From Tulasnella sp. 424 (taxonomy: Eukaryota; Basidiomycota; Agaricomycetes; Cantharellales; Tulasnellaceae): a DNA stretch of 64,000 bases. Both the position numbers and the translations under genes were made by a program. Shown in pieces: positions 1 to 11,816 of this stretch (within the stretch, counting starts at the first letter, position 1; each line of letters opens with the position of its first letter). The notes under the pieces are model-generated. The model ran no database searches and was not told the DNA's origin. It saw only the letters and a list, made by a program, of their open reading frames with translations. The stretch covers positions 19,586 to 83,585 of the forward strand of contig WSUB01000175.1 in the NCBI GenBank assembly GCA_019633425.1, written 5' to 3'.

Positions 1-159
1 CTTATTTGGAGATCGAGTTCTCCGCCCTTTCACGGAAATGTCTCTCAGAAGTCCAACCGCAGAATCACTCGAGATTTAGGATCATGACATTCTTTCAAAA
101 CTTGTATTGTACAAGGAAAAGGAGGAAAAGGAATGGAAACTACAGTCTGTGAGGAATGC

Positions 160-3100
160 TACTACTGCGTCCGAGCGCTTTTTCGAGGACAGATGTATAT
201 TTTCGTGTCGAGAGAATGTTTACGACTCGTCGCTGGTGTTCTTGGTCCATCTGCGCGAAGTAGTGGATAATTATTAGTAGTGCGTGCGGAAGAAATATGC
301 TCCTGATGTGCACTCACTCGAAGAGCCAATCCTTCCACTCGTTCCAATCATTCTGGTTCTGCGTCTTGTCGATGCCTTCCTTGTTCCTCGGGCTCAACAC
401 ATCGTCCAACACATGGATAGCACCATTCTGAGCGGGATTGTCCGACTTCCTCACGTACAGGCCATGAGCTTGGACTTCGACGTTGTACTGCTTTGATCCG
501 GGCACTTTGCTCTCGAACTTCTTGACATGGACTGGCAACTTTTGACCGGTCAAGCTACGGAAGTGATAGTCCCATTCGAAGCCCAAATTGTCGTCGTACT
601 TGACTACAAAGTCGCTTTCGTCATCGTCATCCCCGTGGACGCGGCCATACCACTCGGAGTAGACGAGACGGTCGGGTATGGTGTGGAATGCGAGCAGCTT
701 GCGAAGGGTAGTCTCGCCGAATGGAGAGAAGAGGAACATTTGGAGATCTTGAGGGAGTTGACTCCAGGCGGCATTGGTAGGTGCAAAGAACGTGGTCGCA
801 GGGAAGCCCTATATCCGATGAAGGTTCAGCAAACCGGGTACGACGGTCGGTGAACGCGACGCGGACAAACCTTGCCATGACGGTCGTTCTGGTGCTTCTT
901 GTTCCATTCTTTGCCAAAGTTGCTGTTGAACTGATACCTGTCTTGGAGGGCAATCTTTTCGAGAGCAGCAAGCTGTTCCACACGGAATCATTCTCCAGGT
1001 GAGAATTGACTGCGCGCGTCGAATGGGGTGCCTGTACGTACCGTGGTAGAGAATTCGGTTGGCACGAGGAAGAGCGTATCGGTGATGTCTTGAGGCAAAA
1101 AGAGAGGGAAGTCGAGCTTGTGAATAATACCTGTTCGACGGATGAAAAAGACTGTCAGAAATCTCTGAAAATCGCCTCCGACGCTCTCTTTACCGTTGAC
1201 AGCCCGGATGTCGCTCTCGGAAATGCCGGCATAATTGTTTAAGGTAACCTTCCAAGGCGGAATAGTGGTGCTCTCAACCTTGATACGACGTCTCCTGCCG
1301 CCAAAGCTGCCATCCTCGGCGTGCAATTCGGTAGCGTAGGTGGAGTTTCGACCGAACTGCTGGTACTCGACTGCTTGAGGCAATGTGGCGTACTGGAGAG
1401 AGTCATGGATGTAGCGCTTGATCCATTCTTCTTTCTTGTCGTCGTGGCCAGGCTTGTTGAGGATGGCGCCGTAATGGGATTCGTGGCCGTGTCGGACCTT
1501 GTCGAGGGCTTCGTTGTTGGGAGCGAAGAAGGTCAAGCTGAGAGAGGCCAATATACCACGTTAGTATCGCTCGAGTAAGCCTCTAGACACGGGATATACT
1601 CTTACCCGAGCTCTTTGTCGTCGAGTCTCTTGACGTACTCCTCGTCGCGTTTGATGAACTTGACGAGCTCGCTAAACCTGAAGTACCGCACCCGCAGACG
1701 GTCAGTAATGCATGGGGTACCCGAACTTCAAAGCACCTACTCGTCGCGGTCGTTCAAGACGTTCCAGATGGTCTTCTTCTCGTCAGAGCCACCGAATGAG
1801 GGGACAACAAGTTGATCGGGTTTGATGGGCGTGCTACCCTCAAACCACTCGAAGGACTTGATAATGGTGGAGCGCCATCTGACCAACGCGTCACCGCAAG
1901 GTGCAGCGAGGACGGTGGCGGGGAGAAGAGCGGCGACGAGAGCGAGACGCATGATGAGATGAGACTTGAAAGCGGGGAAGGAGATCAAGGCTCTGAAGTG
2001 ACAATGCAGGTTTCTGCTACTGCCATTTTTATAGGATTTGGGGAGGTTTGGGATTAAATATGTTTTGGCAATGGTATGACGGTGTACATGACGGAGAGGG
2101 TGAGCGCACAGTCATCCTTTCCGCTTCAACGAAAAGGGCGCCGAGGATCGGAGTTGTTGGAAGAGGAAATCCCTTGATTATGTCATCGATCACCTGCAAT
2201 GAACACATAACTCGCAGATCCCACTCCACCGTTGCGCAATTGCATGATACCGGACCTTCCAGCCAATGGCCAGACGCTTTCAACTTCGCGGTCCGTTAGC
2301 ATTGCACGCGTCTGCTGCGAGTCCAGGCTTCTCTATAATCTCAGTGCACGATCGCAATACGCACGTTTTCCTCTAAATTTCAAAGTTACCAACGTTCTGG
2401 CCTTCACATCCTTAGTTAAATACAATTAGATTATGAATTGTCCTTCGTGCGTGTGTGAGTGGAAACGAAGAAGTCTGCTGGACGACGGGACTATCCAAGA
2501 CCGGGCGACACCGAAGGTCTGAAAGATCACGCAGCGCGGGAGAACAGTGAGGATATCCACGAGTCGCAATAAAAAAGGAACGATAGAATGTGAAAGCGAG
2601 TCTCGGCTATGGAATTCGATACATCTTGTCGAAGGGACCGTCGACGAAGCGGTACTCGCGAGGTAATTCTGAGAGGTCAGATGCTCCGCTCCAACTCGGA
2701 CCATGCACGGTTGTACTTCGAATCATGTCGTATGGAAGGCGCCGAAGTAGGGATCCCACGGCATACAGCCTCGGCCCCGCTTATCGCATATACTGCTCGT
2801 CGATTTGGTTTTCTCCGTTACTCCACCACGCCGATTGTCGAGCTTGTAGTTGGGTCTTGCCATTGACTGTAACTCAGTAGCACTAGGTTAAACAAAATTC
2901 CGAAGTTAGTCTCGGTCTTGCGATGCTTCTTTGTCCACGTTCTGGATAGCGTTGAATTCAGGTCCCCGCTCGCTGGTCATGCGTATGGGCCCGTGAGCGA
3001 ACACCAATAAGAAGATCGCTAGATAGACGAATTTTCTCTAGGCTTGATGGATTTGGTGGATGGCACCTGAACCTTATATCTGAACCAACTATATATATAA

Positions 3101-3361
3101 CATAACGATAACGGACTTGGTTGCGGCTTTCATACCTTTCTGAACTATCTCCATGTCACCTGCAACGTTAGACAGCTCACCAAATGGTAGAAATACCCAT
3201 GCACATAAATTTCCAAACCGCCCCACAAGCCCATTGCTTTCTCCATAGAGAAAAGAGTAATCTCATCGCGTTTTGGGGTCGCCGAGGACTGCTTACATCA
3301 CCACGCCCCTATCCTAACTTGGTCAAAAACTGATGAATATTTTATACTACACTACATTCGT
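160..3361. repeat. Tandem segmental duplication, FAS1 unit 1
   Basis: This stretch is repeated at 3362-6562, offset by about 3188 bp through the coding part. It carries one complete fasciclin-domain gene plus about 1.4 kb of upstream noncoding DNA. The junction lies near the motif ctacattcgt (about 3352-3361), whose counterpart closes unit 2 near 6552-6562. Similarity is high in exons and in the proximal upstream DNA and falls to roughly 85 percent by eye in the distal part (2880-3300). Confidence 0.9.
314..1952 (-). CDS. Secreted fasciclin (FAS1) domain protein, copy A
   Basis: A five-exon model reads through: 1952-1741, 1677-1606, 1537-1042, 972-871, 808-314, giving 458 codons plus TGA, with GT-AG introns. 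The start is the ATG that opens a hydrophobic signal peptide (MRLALVAALLPATVLAAPCG). Two FAS1-type domains follow, each opening with an LTFFAPNNEA/TTFFAPTNAAW-like motif, at about residues 95-260 and 295-420. The family are secreted adhesion proteins at the cell surface or in the matrix. There is no clear C-terminal hydrophobic tail; the protein ends in an acidic, W-rich segment, so it is probably soluble or wall-associated rather than GPI-anchored. Its neighbour at 3502-5139 is a close paralog. The family call is secure; the biological role is unknown. Confidence 0.85.
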
Positions 3362-3501
3362 CCGAGCGCTTTTTAAAGGAGGACACATTTTCGTGTCAAG
3401 AGAATGTTTACGAGTCGTCGCTAGTTTTCTTGGACCATCTGCGCGAAGTAGCGGATCATTATTAGTAATGTGTGCCAAAGAAAGATGCTCCTGTTTGGCA
3501 C
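1953..3501. other. Intergenic, upstream of FAS1 copy A
   Basis: No supported gene. A CCAAT motif lies near 2264. A 108-bp block (2305-2412) is identical to 5487-5594. Short open frames around 2426-2880 have no recognisable domain and no matching frame in unit 2, so they are not called. Confidence 0.6.
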
Positions 3502-6500
3502 TCACTCGAAGAGCCAATCCTTCCACTCGTTCCAATCATTCTGGTTCTGCGTCTTGTCGACACCTTCCTTGTTCCTCGGGCTTAATACATCATCCAAAAC
3601 GTGGATAGCACCATTCTGCGCGGCATTGTCCCAGTTCTTCACGTACAAGCCATGAGCTTGGACTTCGACGTTGTACTGCTTTGATCCAGGCAATTTGTTC
3701 TCCACCTTCTTGACATGGACTGGCAACTTTTGACCGGTCAAGCTGCGGAACTGATAGTCCCATTCGAAGCCCAAATTGTCGTCGTACTTGACTACAAAGT
3801 CGCTTTCGTCATCGTCATCCCCGTGGACGCGGCCATACCACTCGGAGAAGACGAGACGGTCGGGGATGGTGTGGAATGCGAGCAGCTTGCGAAGGGCCGT
3901 CTCGCCGAATGGAGAGAAGAGGAACATTTGGAGGTCTTGAGGGAGTTGACTCCAGGCGGCGTTGGTAGGTGCAAAGAACGTGGTCGCAGGGAATCCCTAT
4001 TTCCGATGAAGATTCAGCGAACCTGGTACGATGGTCGGTGAACGCGACGCGGACAAACCTTGCCATGACGATCGTTCTGGTGCTTCTTGTTCCATTCTTT
4101 GCCAAAGTTGCTGTTGAACTGATACCTGTCTTGGAGGGCAATCTTTTCGAGAGCGGCAAGCTGTACCACACCAAATCAATCTTCAGGTGAGAATTGACTG
4201 CGCGGGTCAAATGGGGTGCCTGTACGTACTGTGGTAGAGAATTCGTTTGGCCTGATGAAGAGCGTATCGGTGATGTCTTGAGGCAAGAAGAGAGGCCAGT
4301 CGAGCTTGTGAATGATACCTGTTCGGCAGATGAAAAGGATTGTCAGAAACCTCTGAAAATCGCCTCCATCGCTCTCCTTACCGTTGACAGCCCGGATGTC
4401 GCTCTGGGTAATGACGGCGTAGTTGTTCAAGGTGACCTTCCAGGGCGGCAAAGTGCTGCTCTCAACCTTGATACGACGTCTGTTGCCACCAAAGCTGCCA
4501 TCCTCGGCGTGCAATTCGGTAGCGTAGGTGGAGTTTCGACCGAACTGCTGGTACTCGATTGCTTGAGGCAAAGTGGCGTACTGGAGAGAGTCATGAATGT
4601 AGTGTTTGATCCATTCTTCTTTCTTGTCGTCGTTGTCAGGCTTGTTGAGGATGGCGCCGTAATGGGATTCGTGGCCGTGTCGGACCTTGTCGAGGGCTTC
4701 GTTGTTGGGTGCGAAGAAGGTCAAGCTAGCGGCCAATACACGACGTTAGTATCGCTCGAATAAGCCTTTCGACACGGAAGATATACTCTTACCCTAGCTC
4801 TTTGTCGTCGAGTCTCTTGACATACTTCTCGTCGCGTTTGATGATCTTGACAAGCTCGCTGAATCTGAAGTCCCACACCCGCAGACGGTCAGTAACGCGT
4901 CAGGTACCCGGACTTCAGAGCACTTACTCGTCACGATCGTTCAAGACATCCCAGATGGTCTTCTTCTCGTCAGAGCCACCGTATGAAGGGACGACCAGTT
5001 GGTCGGGTTTGATGGGTGTGCTGCCCTCAAACCACTCGATGGACTTGACAATGGCAGAGCTCCATCTGACCAACGCGTCACCACAAGGTGCAGCGAGGAC
5101 GGTGGCGGGGAGAAGAGCGGCGACGAGAGCGAGACGCATGATGAGAAGAGACTTGAAGCGGGGAAGGAGATCAAGGCTCTGAAGTGTTCATCTAGGTTTG
5201 TGCCACGGCCATTTTATAGAATTTGGGGAGGTTTGGGATTAAATATGTTTTGGCAATTGTATGACGGTGTATGACGGAGGGGGTGAGCGCACGGTCACCC
5301 TTTCCGTTCAACGAAAAGGGCCGCCGAGGATCGGAGTTGTAAGAGGAAAGCCGTTGATTATGTCATCGATCACCTGCAATGAACACATAACTTGCAGATC
5401 CCACTCCACCGTTGCGCCATTGTATGATACCGAACCATCCAGCCAATGGCCAGACAGTTTCAACTTCGCAGTCCGTTAGCATTGCACACGCGTCTGCTGC
5501 GAGTCCAGGCTTCTCTATAATCTCAGTGCACGATCGCAATACGCACGTTTTCCTCTAAATTTCAAAGTTACCAACGTTCTGGCCTTCACATCCTATAATT
5601 AAATATAATTAGATTATGAATTGTCCTTAGTGCGTGTGTGAATGGAAACAAAAGAAATCTGCTGGATGACGGCACTATCCTAGACCGGGCGGCACCGAAG
5701 GTCTGAAAGATCACGCAAGCGCGGAAGAACAGCGAAGATATCCACAAGTCGCAGTAAAAATGGATTGATAGAATGTGAAAGGGAGTCTCGGCTATGGCAC
5801 TGGTTAAAGGAACCGTCGACGAAGCGGTACTCGCGAGGTGCTTCTGAGAGGTCAGATGCTCCACTCCAACTCGGAGCATGCATAGTTATCCCCAAATCAC
5901 GTCGTATGGAAGGTGCAGAAGTAGGGATCCTATAGCCTCGGCCCCGCTTATCGTATATACTGCTCGTCGATTTGGTTTTCTCCGAACTCCACCACGTTGG
6001 TTGCAGTCGGGCTTGGGTCTTGCAACTGTAACTCCGTAACACTAAGTTAACCTCGATATAGCTAATTAACCCTCATAAACTAGATTCAGAAGCTGGTCTC
6101 TCAGTCTTAAGGTGCTTCTTTGTACACGTGATAGCGTTGAATCCAGGTCCCCGCACGCTGCCGGTCATGCGCATGGGCCCGTGAGCGAGCACGAAGAGGA
6201 AGGTCGCCAGATGGACGAGTTTTCTCTAGGTCGATGGATTTCGTGGATGGCGCCTGAACCTATCTAAACCAATCATGGAACATAACGATCTAAGCGGACT
6301 TGGTTGCGGCTATCGTACCTTTCTGAACTATCAGCATGCGCCTGCGACGTTAGACGTCTCACCACACGGTAGAAATACCCTACACATAATATTCCAAGCC
6401 GCCCTAACAAGCCTATTGTTTTCTCCATGGCGATGAAGAAGGGCAATCGTATCATACTTGGGCTCGGCTGAGGGCTGCTTACATCATCACACCCCTATCC

Positions 6501-6562
6501 CAGTGCGGCATTCATCGTTAGATCAAAACTGGTGAATATTTTATGCTACACTACGTTCGTTT
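3362..6562. repeat. Tandem segmental duplication, FAS1 unit 2
   Basis: Second copy of the 3.2 kb unit, direct orientation, with the second fasciclin gene. Small indels distinguish it from unit 1. The sequence after about 6562 no longer matches unit 1 and leads into the GH9 duplication. Confidence 0.9.
3502..5139 (-). CDS. Secreted fasciclin (FAS1) domain protein, copy B
   Basis: Paralog of the gene at 314-1952, with the same five-exon architecture and splice positions. The signal peptide is nearly identical and starts at 5139; the stop is at 3502. Both FAS1 domains are intact and I see no frameshift or premature stop, so both copies look functional. Differences are scattered substitutions, for example in the C-terminal region around 3590-3660. 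The open frame on the plus strand at 4194-4763 is an antisense shadow of this gene. The gene sits head-to-tail with copy A. Confidence 0.85.
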
Positions 6563-6995
6563 ATAACCAAAAAAGGAAGTCCATATCGTCAAGACGACTC
6601 AAAGTGTCACAAGGCGAACGGGCGGGTCTATCCAAAAAGGGGAAGACAAGCCGGGACAACGAGAACACTGAACGGAAACGGATGGACGGGAGAAGGAACA
6701 ATGGAAGCGGATAAGACAGGGTGAAGATGGCAACAGGCGCGGAAGAAGAGTAGATCGTGAATAAAAAGACGACAAAAAGGGATATCGTTCGCAAAGAAAT
6801 GGGGTGGAGGTATCATATCTAGCATAGGGAAGCGTCCCGAAAAAATCATTCAAAAATGGGAAAAGAACCGCATGAAGAGTTCTCTGAAAGGTCCGAGTCC
6901 AAGGGCACTGCAAGCCCAGTACGAACGTTCCAGATAACTAATGTTCTGGTATTCCGTCCCACGAAATCGTCCACAGTCCGTAGAGAAGAGTCCTT
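5140..6995. other. Intergenic between FAS1 copy B and GH9 copy A
   Basis: The first 1.4 kb is the duplicated upstream region of FAS1. From 6562 to 6676 is unique purine-rich DNA, and 6677-6995 is the 3' flank of GH9 copy A (start of the next duplication). No gene is supported. Confidence 0.6.
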
Positions 6996-9391
6996 TTAAG
7001 CCAAGATAGCCGCGATGGCACCAGCCAAAGCAGCACCAACTCCCCATCCAACGACCTGGCGTCCCGTCGCAGCAGCATTAGCCTTGTTACCCGAACTGGA
7101 GTTCGATCCGCTGCTGTTGCTGTTCGAACCCGTGTTGCTCGTGGTGCAGTTGGTGTTGCATGTATGGTAGCAGTCGTTGTCGCCCCAGTTGGGGAAGTTG
7201 CTCGCGTTGGGGTGAGACCAGCCGAGATCAAGACCGCAGTCGGTGAAAGCCTTGAAGTTGGATTTGCCGTAGTAGTCGATGAGGGCGGCGTTGAGACCGG
7301 TGAAGGCGGCGTTGTAGTCTTGCGTGACCTCTGTTCGGGGTAAAGAAAGTGATTTCAATCAGCTCGATTCGCTCTGAAGTTTTCTTCGATAATCACGTAC
7401 CGGTATACTCGTAGTTGGCGCGGTTATCTTTGAAGGTATCGTCCCAAGCCGGACCGCCCTCAAGAGCTCCGTACAAGATGAACCTGTTGGTCGTGTTGCT
7501 GTTCAAGAAATCGTCTCCTTGGATGCTGTTGTCCTGGCCTCGGAGCGGGTAGTCGATGAAGCTGTTATAGCTCGATTTGTGGTATGGTCGAATGGGGGAG
7601 CCTTCGCCAAAGCCGACGACCCAGGAACGACCGCAATCACCGAGACTGTAGTTGATTTGCTGAGCGGCCATGCTAATGGCTTTGGTCGAGTTGGTTTGGT
7701 CATATCCGGCCGTCTTGGCGTACACCATCATGATGAACCCAATGTTGGCCCCATAGGAGAGCGAACCCCAGCTGTCGGCGAAGATGAGACCTTTGGCGGT
7801 TTGCTTGACGGATCCTCCGGGGAAGAAGTTCTATATGATGCATAAACTCCATGAGACACCCAGCCCCAGAAGAAATGGTAAAGAGCCCCAAGCACGTACA
7901 GCCATGAACGATTCGACTCCGGCTTTGTAAGTGTCATTCTTGGTCACGGAATACAGAAGCGCGTTTACACCAGGCAGCTTCTCGTCCCAAGAGTACTATA
8001 CATCGGCCAAGCACAAGCAGTTAGTCCCGTTTTCTCGAGCCTCCTTAGCCACGGACGCGTACCTCGGAATTATGGTCCGAAGCCTTGGCCCTCCAGGAAT
8101 CTGCCACCGTCCGGTACGACTCGTCCTGGGTGGCAACATACAACCATGCGGCACCCCACGCCAACTCATCGTAGTAAATCGAACTTGGATACCACTGCTT
8201 GACGGTCGCCATGTTAGGGTCGGTCGAGTTCTGATACGATCCCAAGTGGGTGGTCGCCCGGTTATACAAGTCCTTGGCGTGATCCAAGAGCTTGGCCGAG
8301 TAATCCGGGTCCGAGTCCTTGAAGATGACCGAAGAGGCGGCCATCGTGGCAGCGGTTTCGCCAAGGATTTCGGACGAAGGGTTTGTAGAGTTGATGTACG
8401 AGAGACCTGCGGGATGCATGATTTTGTTTGGCACCCACATTTCGTATTCCTCGGGCTGTGAGTGGCGAATGGCTCCAAGTCAGCTTGTCTCCCCAACATT
8501 GGGATCCACCTGTGGCACTTACAGGACCGAAGTAACCAAAGTCGATATCGGTGCTTCCAACAGCACTAACACCAAACTAAAATTGGGAAGAGGGTCAATA
8601 TTTGTGATTGTTGCTGCGAACGCGCACAGCCTTGATTCCGGGAAACTCCACGAACCTGTCCAACGAAGTTCTCGGGAGAGCTGATGCAGTTAACGAGGTA
8701 ATCGACACCCCACTGAATGGATCGATGTATTTCGCATAGCCCACAGCCTGGTCAGCCAAGGTACGCCAAGGTACAGGGCGCAGCACAAACGAACCTTGAC
8801 ACCCTCCTTGGCTTCCTCCAGTTCGTTCACGGAAGCCATGGCATCGCCCCACGCGTAAACGTTCCAAGCGAGTTGAGTGACGGTGAATGCGAGTGGAAGA
8901 CCCCATTTCTGTTCGAAGGAACTTTCCGTAAGCGGCTGGCGGCGCAGTACTTGGGACCGTTCAGACATACCATGGTATTGGCAGCTTCGTAGTACCCTCC
9001 GGAAAGGTCTTCCCCGTTGGGACCAGTGCAGATGAAGCAAGAGTCTCCTCGCCAAGCTAGACGGCGGTTAGGACCGAGCTTTCCCGATCGCTGAGAGTGG
9101 TAGAAGAGAAGGGACTGGAAACGTAACCAAGGCGGAAAAAAATTAGTCCCGTCCCGATATACTCGACGATCAACCCCGCAAAAAGCGCGACGAGCTCGAA
9201 CAGACGCGTACCTTGTGCAAGACCTCGGCATAGTCGTATTTTGCGGTTGCGGGTAGAGTATACGGAACAGTTGAATTCGCGAGATTTGGCGGGTCCTTTT
9301 CAGCATCTGCTCCGTTGACACCAGACATTGGTGCCGTGGCGAAGAGCTGGATGAGCAGCGAGCCCACAGCTGGAACATATCGTGCCTTCAT
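6996..9391 (-). CDS. GH9 family glycoside hydrolase, probably GPI-anchored, copy A
   Basis: GH9 enzymes are inverting endo-beta-1,4-glucanases. The start at 9391 opens a signal peptide; the model has several short introns and a TAA at 6996. Visible GH9 landmarks are WRGDSC and LSGGYYEAANTM|KWGLPLAFT near the N-terminus, WGVDYL and EILGETAA in the middle, SWVVGFG...RPYHKSS (catalytic His region), and NYEYTE-VTQDYNAAFTG with the proton-donor Glu. The donor Glu codon is split by a phase-1 intron (TACCG|GTACGT ... ACAG|AGGTC). The canonical DAGD is replaced by EAAN. The C-terminus is Ser/Asn/Gly-rich, followed by a hydrophobic tail (GWGVGAALAGAIAAILA), typical of a GPI signal. Activity on cellulose is uncertain because of the EAAN change. 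Confidence 0.88.
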
Positions 9392-10470
9392 TGTGTATGA
9401 GAGGGATGAGGAGGTCGTAAACGGATGTGAGGAGGGGAGGAGGGGGGAGAAGGGGGGAGGAAGACGAAGGGCAACGGAAAAAGATGGTGAGAGCTCGTTT
9501 TAAGGAATGAAACTGAGCGACGGGATTTGATGCCTTCAGGGTCCTCCTTTCTCTTCGTCTCCGTCCGTCGCTTGCGATCTCTTGCGTTACCTCGAGGCTT
9601 GTCACGAAACGGGCCGCCGCGCCAAGAGACCCTGAATGTCGTTACCTGCCAAGCATTCTCATTGGTTCCTGACTTTCTCCGTTGTCTGCAAGTGATGTCA
9701 TTCCGTGACATCCCATCGGCATACCGAAGCATAGCCCGTCTGCGGCAGAAGCCCAGAAGAGCAAAAATGTCTGCCAAGTGAGTAATGTGTACTCAGATAT
9801 CAGCGTCAACAGATCCTTTCTGTGAGAGGGATCGATTCCAAGTCATGGGGGAAAGGGACTGGTCCCGTAAATAGTGCAAGCCACGAGTTTGCAACACGTT
9901 ACTGTCCGTGCTTTCTGTCAACTCTTCATCAGATCTTTCATTTTTTGTTGGCAACGTTGTTCTTCAGCTATTTATACGCTTATGTCCTTGGCCTTCTCTC
10001 GGCTCCCTCCCTTGTTGCCAGCTGCCGAATTCCATCAAGGAGATACCCGAAGCAACGCACGTTGTCCGAGTTATCCGATGAGGCCTCAAGCCACACCGAC
10101 ACAATGCCTCGAGCCTCGAGGCGTAGTAGGAGGGTCAACAGTGGATAAGATTCTCCTCCCCATGCACATTTTCCATTCCGGGCAATTTCAAATGGTCATC
10201 CTGCGTGGGTTCACAAGTAACCGGAGGGCACAAACGTCAAACTTGCATAAAAAGCACCCATCACTGCTCCCGAATAAAACCATCGAACCAAACTCACTTC
10301 GATTCACTTCCCTTTTAGCACAATCGATAAACGTGTTGAGACTTCTATGTGCTGCGCAGTTCTCGCGCATCAAGGAGCGATGTCGAGAATTCCAGTGGAT
10401 TCCTTCGCAGATTACCTGTGTGTTCAACGGGTGCTAATGATACCGATAGGAGGTCGTAAAAAGATGACGA
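9392..10470. other. Intergenic: 5' region of GH9 copy A
   Basis: No gene supported. This is the upstream region of the leftward GH9 gene and the 3' flank of the FYV10 remnant. It is closely matched by 14218-15342, and the open frames here are not conserved in frame between copies. Confidence 0.6.
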
Positions 10471-11491
10471 CTACGTGATGTAAACCTTCCGGAGCATTTT
10501 GAAATCGCAACTGAAACCGGAGCGAGGACAAGTAACCTGGCCATCGTTCCTTGACGCCATCTCTTTGAGTCCTTGTATAAAAGGAGAGAGGGTCCGACAG
10601 ATTTTAGCCATGCTCACTGAACCCAATCCACCCCCCACGATCCGTTCGAAGTTCCGCTTGAACCTGATCCGCTGAGTCAGCGGCCACGAGAACACTCACC
10701 TCGCGTCATGTGACACACCAAGAGCTCGAAAAGGACGACCATCGCATGGACTGGGGTGAAGGGCAAGGAGCCAAGGGCGTCCGTGTGACGCCAACTAGTT
10801 TCAGTGACCGATTCACCTGAGGCGCGCGACGCCAAACCGCCCAACCCGCATTCGTCGAGTACACAAACCCATTCGGGAACGCCATCGGCGGGTTATTCTC
10901 ATCCAGAATGTCTCCGCTAATCCGGCACACGATAGTCGAATTCACATGATGGCTCATAGGGACGCTCTTGGCCAACTGTCCCAGTCCTTTAGAATCGCAC
11001 GTCGGGCAGTCGATGTTGGTGCAGTCGCCGTCCGAGCATGCCGGCAGTTTCAGCGAGGCAAGTCCAGCGTACAGTGCAAGGTGGAGCAGAGGTTCGGTCG
11101 GACCGTCGGGAGGCTGTAGAGATTGAAGGCAACGGTTCGGAAGGAGTTGACGAGCGTTTCCCAGCAAGAGGGATCGTATAGTCGCTGTTCGGCTCAACGG
11201 CAGCGACCTCGCATCTCGCGACAAATCGAAGACATAAAGCCTACCTTGTAACGTGCCAGCGGTGTATCCGGCCCACAGGCGAGAAGTCCCATGCAGTGCG
11301 TAACTTCCTTGGCGTGACTCTCTAGATACGAGGTGAAGTGTTTCCGGCTATAGGCCATCGCTTCGCTAGTCTTACGACTTCTCGCCAGTTCTATAAACTC
11401 TTGGAGTCTCAGGTAGAATTCCAGAGTGGTCTGTGGTCGTCGGAGAGTTGTTAATACAGCTACGATTTAAGCGCTCGGTAAGCGACCTACC
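10471..11491 (-). pseudogene. Truncated FYV10/GID9 3' remnant
   Basis: Matches the C-terminal half of the complete gene at 15343-16951, including the CPTCDSKGLGQLAKSVPMSHH and CRISGDI-DENNPP motifs and the final KMLRKVYIT. Everything 5' of one intron donor is missing, so there is no start codon or LisH/CTLH region. An 8-bp insertion near 11098-11106 (gaggttcggt-cggaccgtc-gggaggctg against ttcggttgggaggctg in the intact copy) shifts the frame. The last intron carries about 190 bp of extra DNA (10605-10795). It is a by-product of the GH9 duplication. Confidence 0.88.
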
Positions 11492-11816
11492 AACGGATGG
11501 ACGGAGAAGGAACAATGGGAGCGGATAAAGACAGGGTGAAAAAGATGGCAACAGGCGCAGAAGAACAGTAGATCGTGAATAAAAAGACGACAAAAGGGAT
11601 ATCGTTCGCAAAGAAATGGGGGGTTGAGGTATCATATCTAGCATGGGGAAGCGTCCTGAAAGAAAAATCATTCAAAAATGGAAAAGAACCGCATAAAGAG
11701 TTCTCTGAAAGGTCCGAGTCCAAGGGCACTGCAAGCCCAGTACGAACGTTCCAGATAACTAATGTTCTGGGATTCTGTCCCACGAAAACGTTCACAGTCC
11801 GTAGAGAAGAGTCCTT

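Larger units (their letters stand above)
6677..11491. repeat. Tandem segmental duplication, GH9 unit A
   Basis: Repeated at 11492-16165. It starts at aacggatggacgg and contains GH9 copy A, about 1.1 kb of intergenic DNA and a 3' piece of FYV10. The right edge falls on the donor side of a FYV10 intron: the flank is cggtaagcgac-tacc, and unit B resumes directly with aacggatggacgg. Confidence 0.9.

Noticed and set aside
4194..4763. Long plus-strand open frame (189 codons) in the FAS1 region
   Set aside because: It is antisense to the clear FAS1 coding exon, is broken in the equivalent place of unit 1, and has no domain.
9388..10437. Several open frames upstream of GH9 copy A
   Set aside because: They are not kept in frame in the duplicate at 14218-15276 and show no domain.
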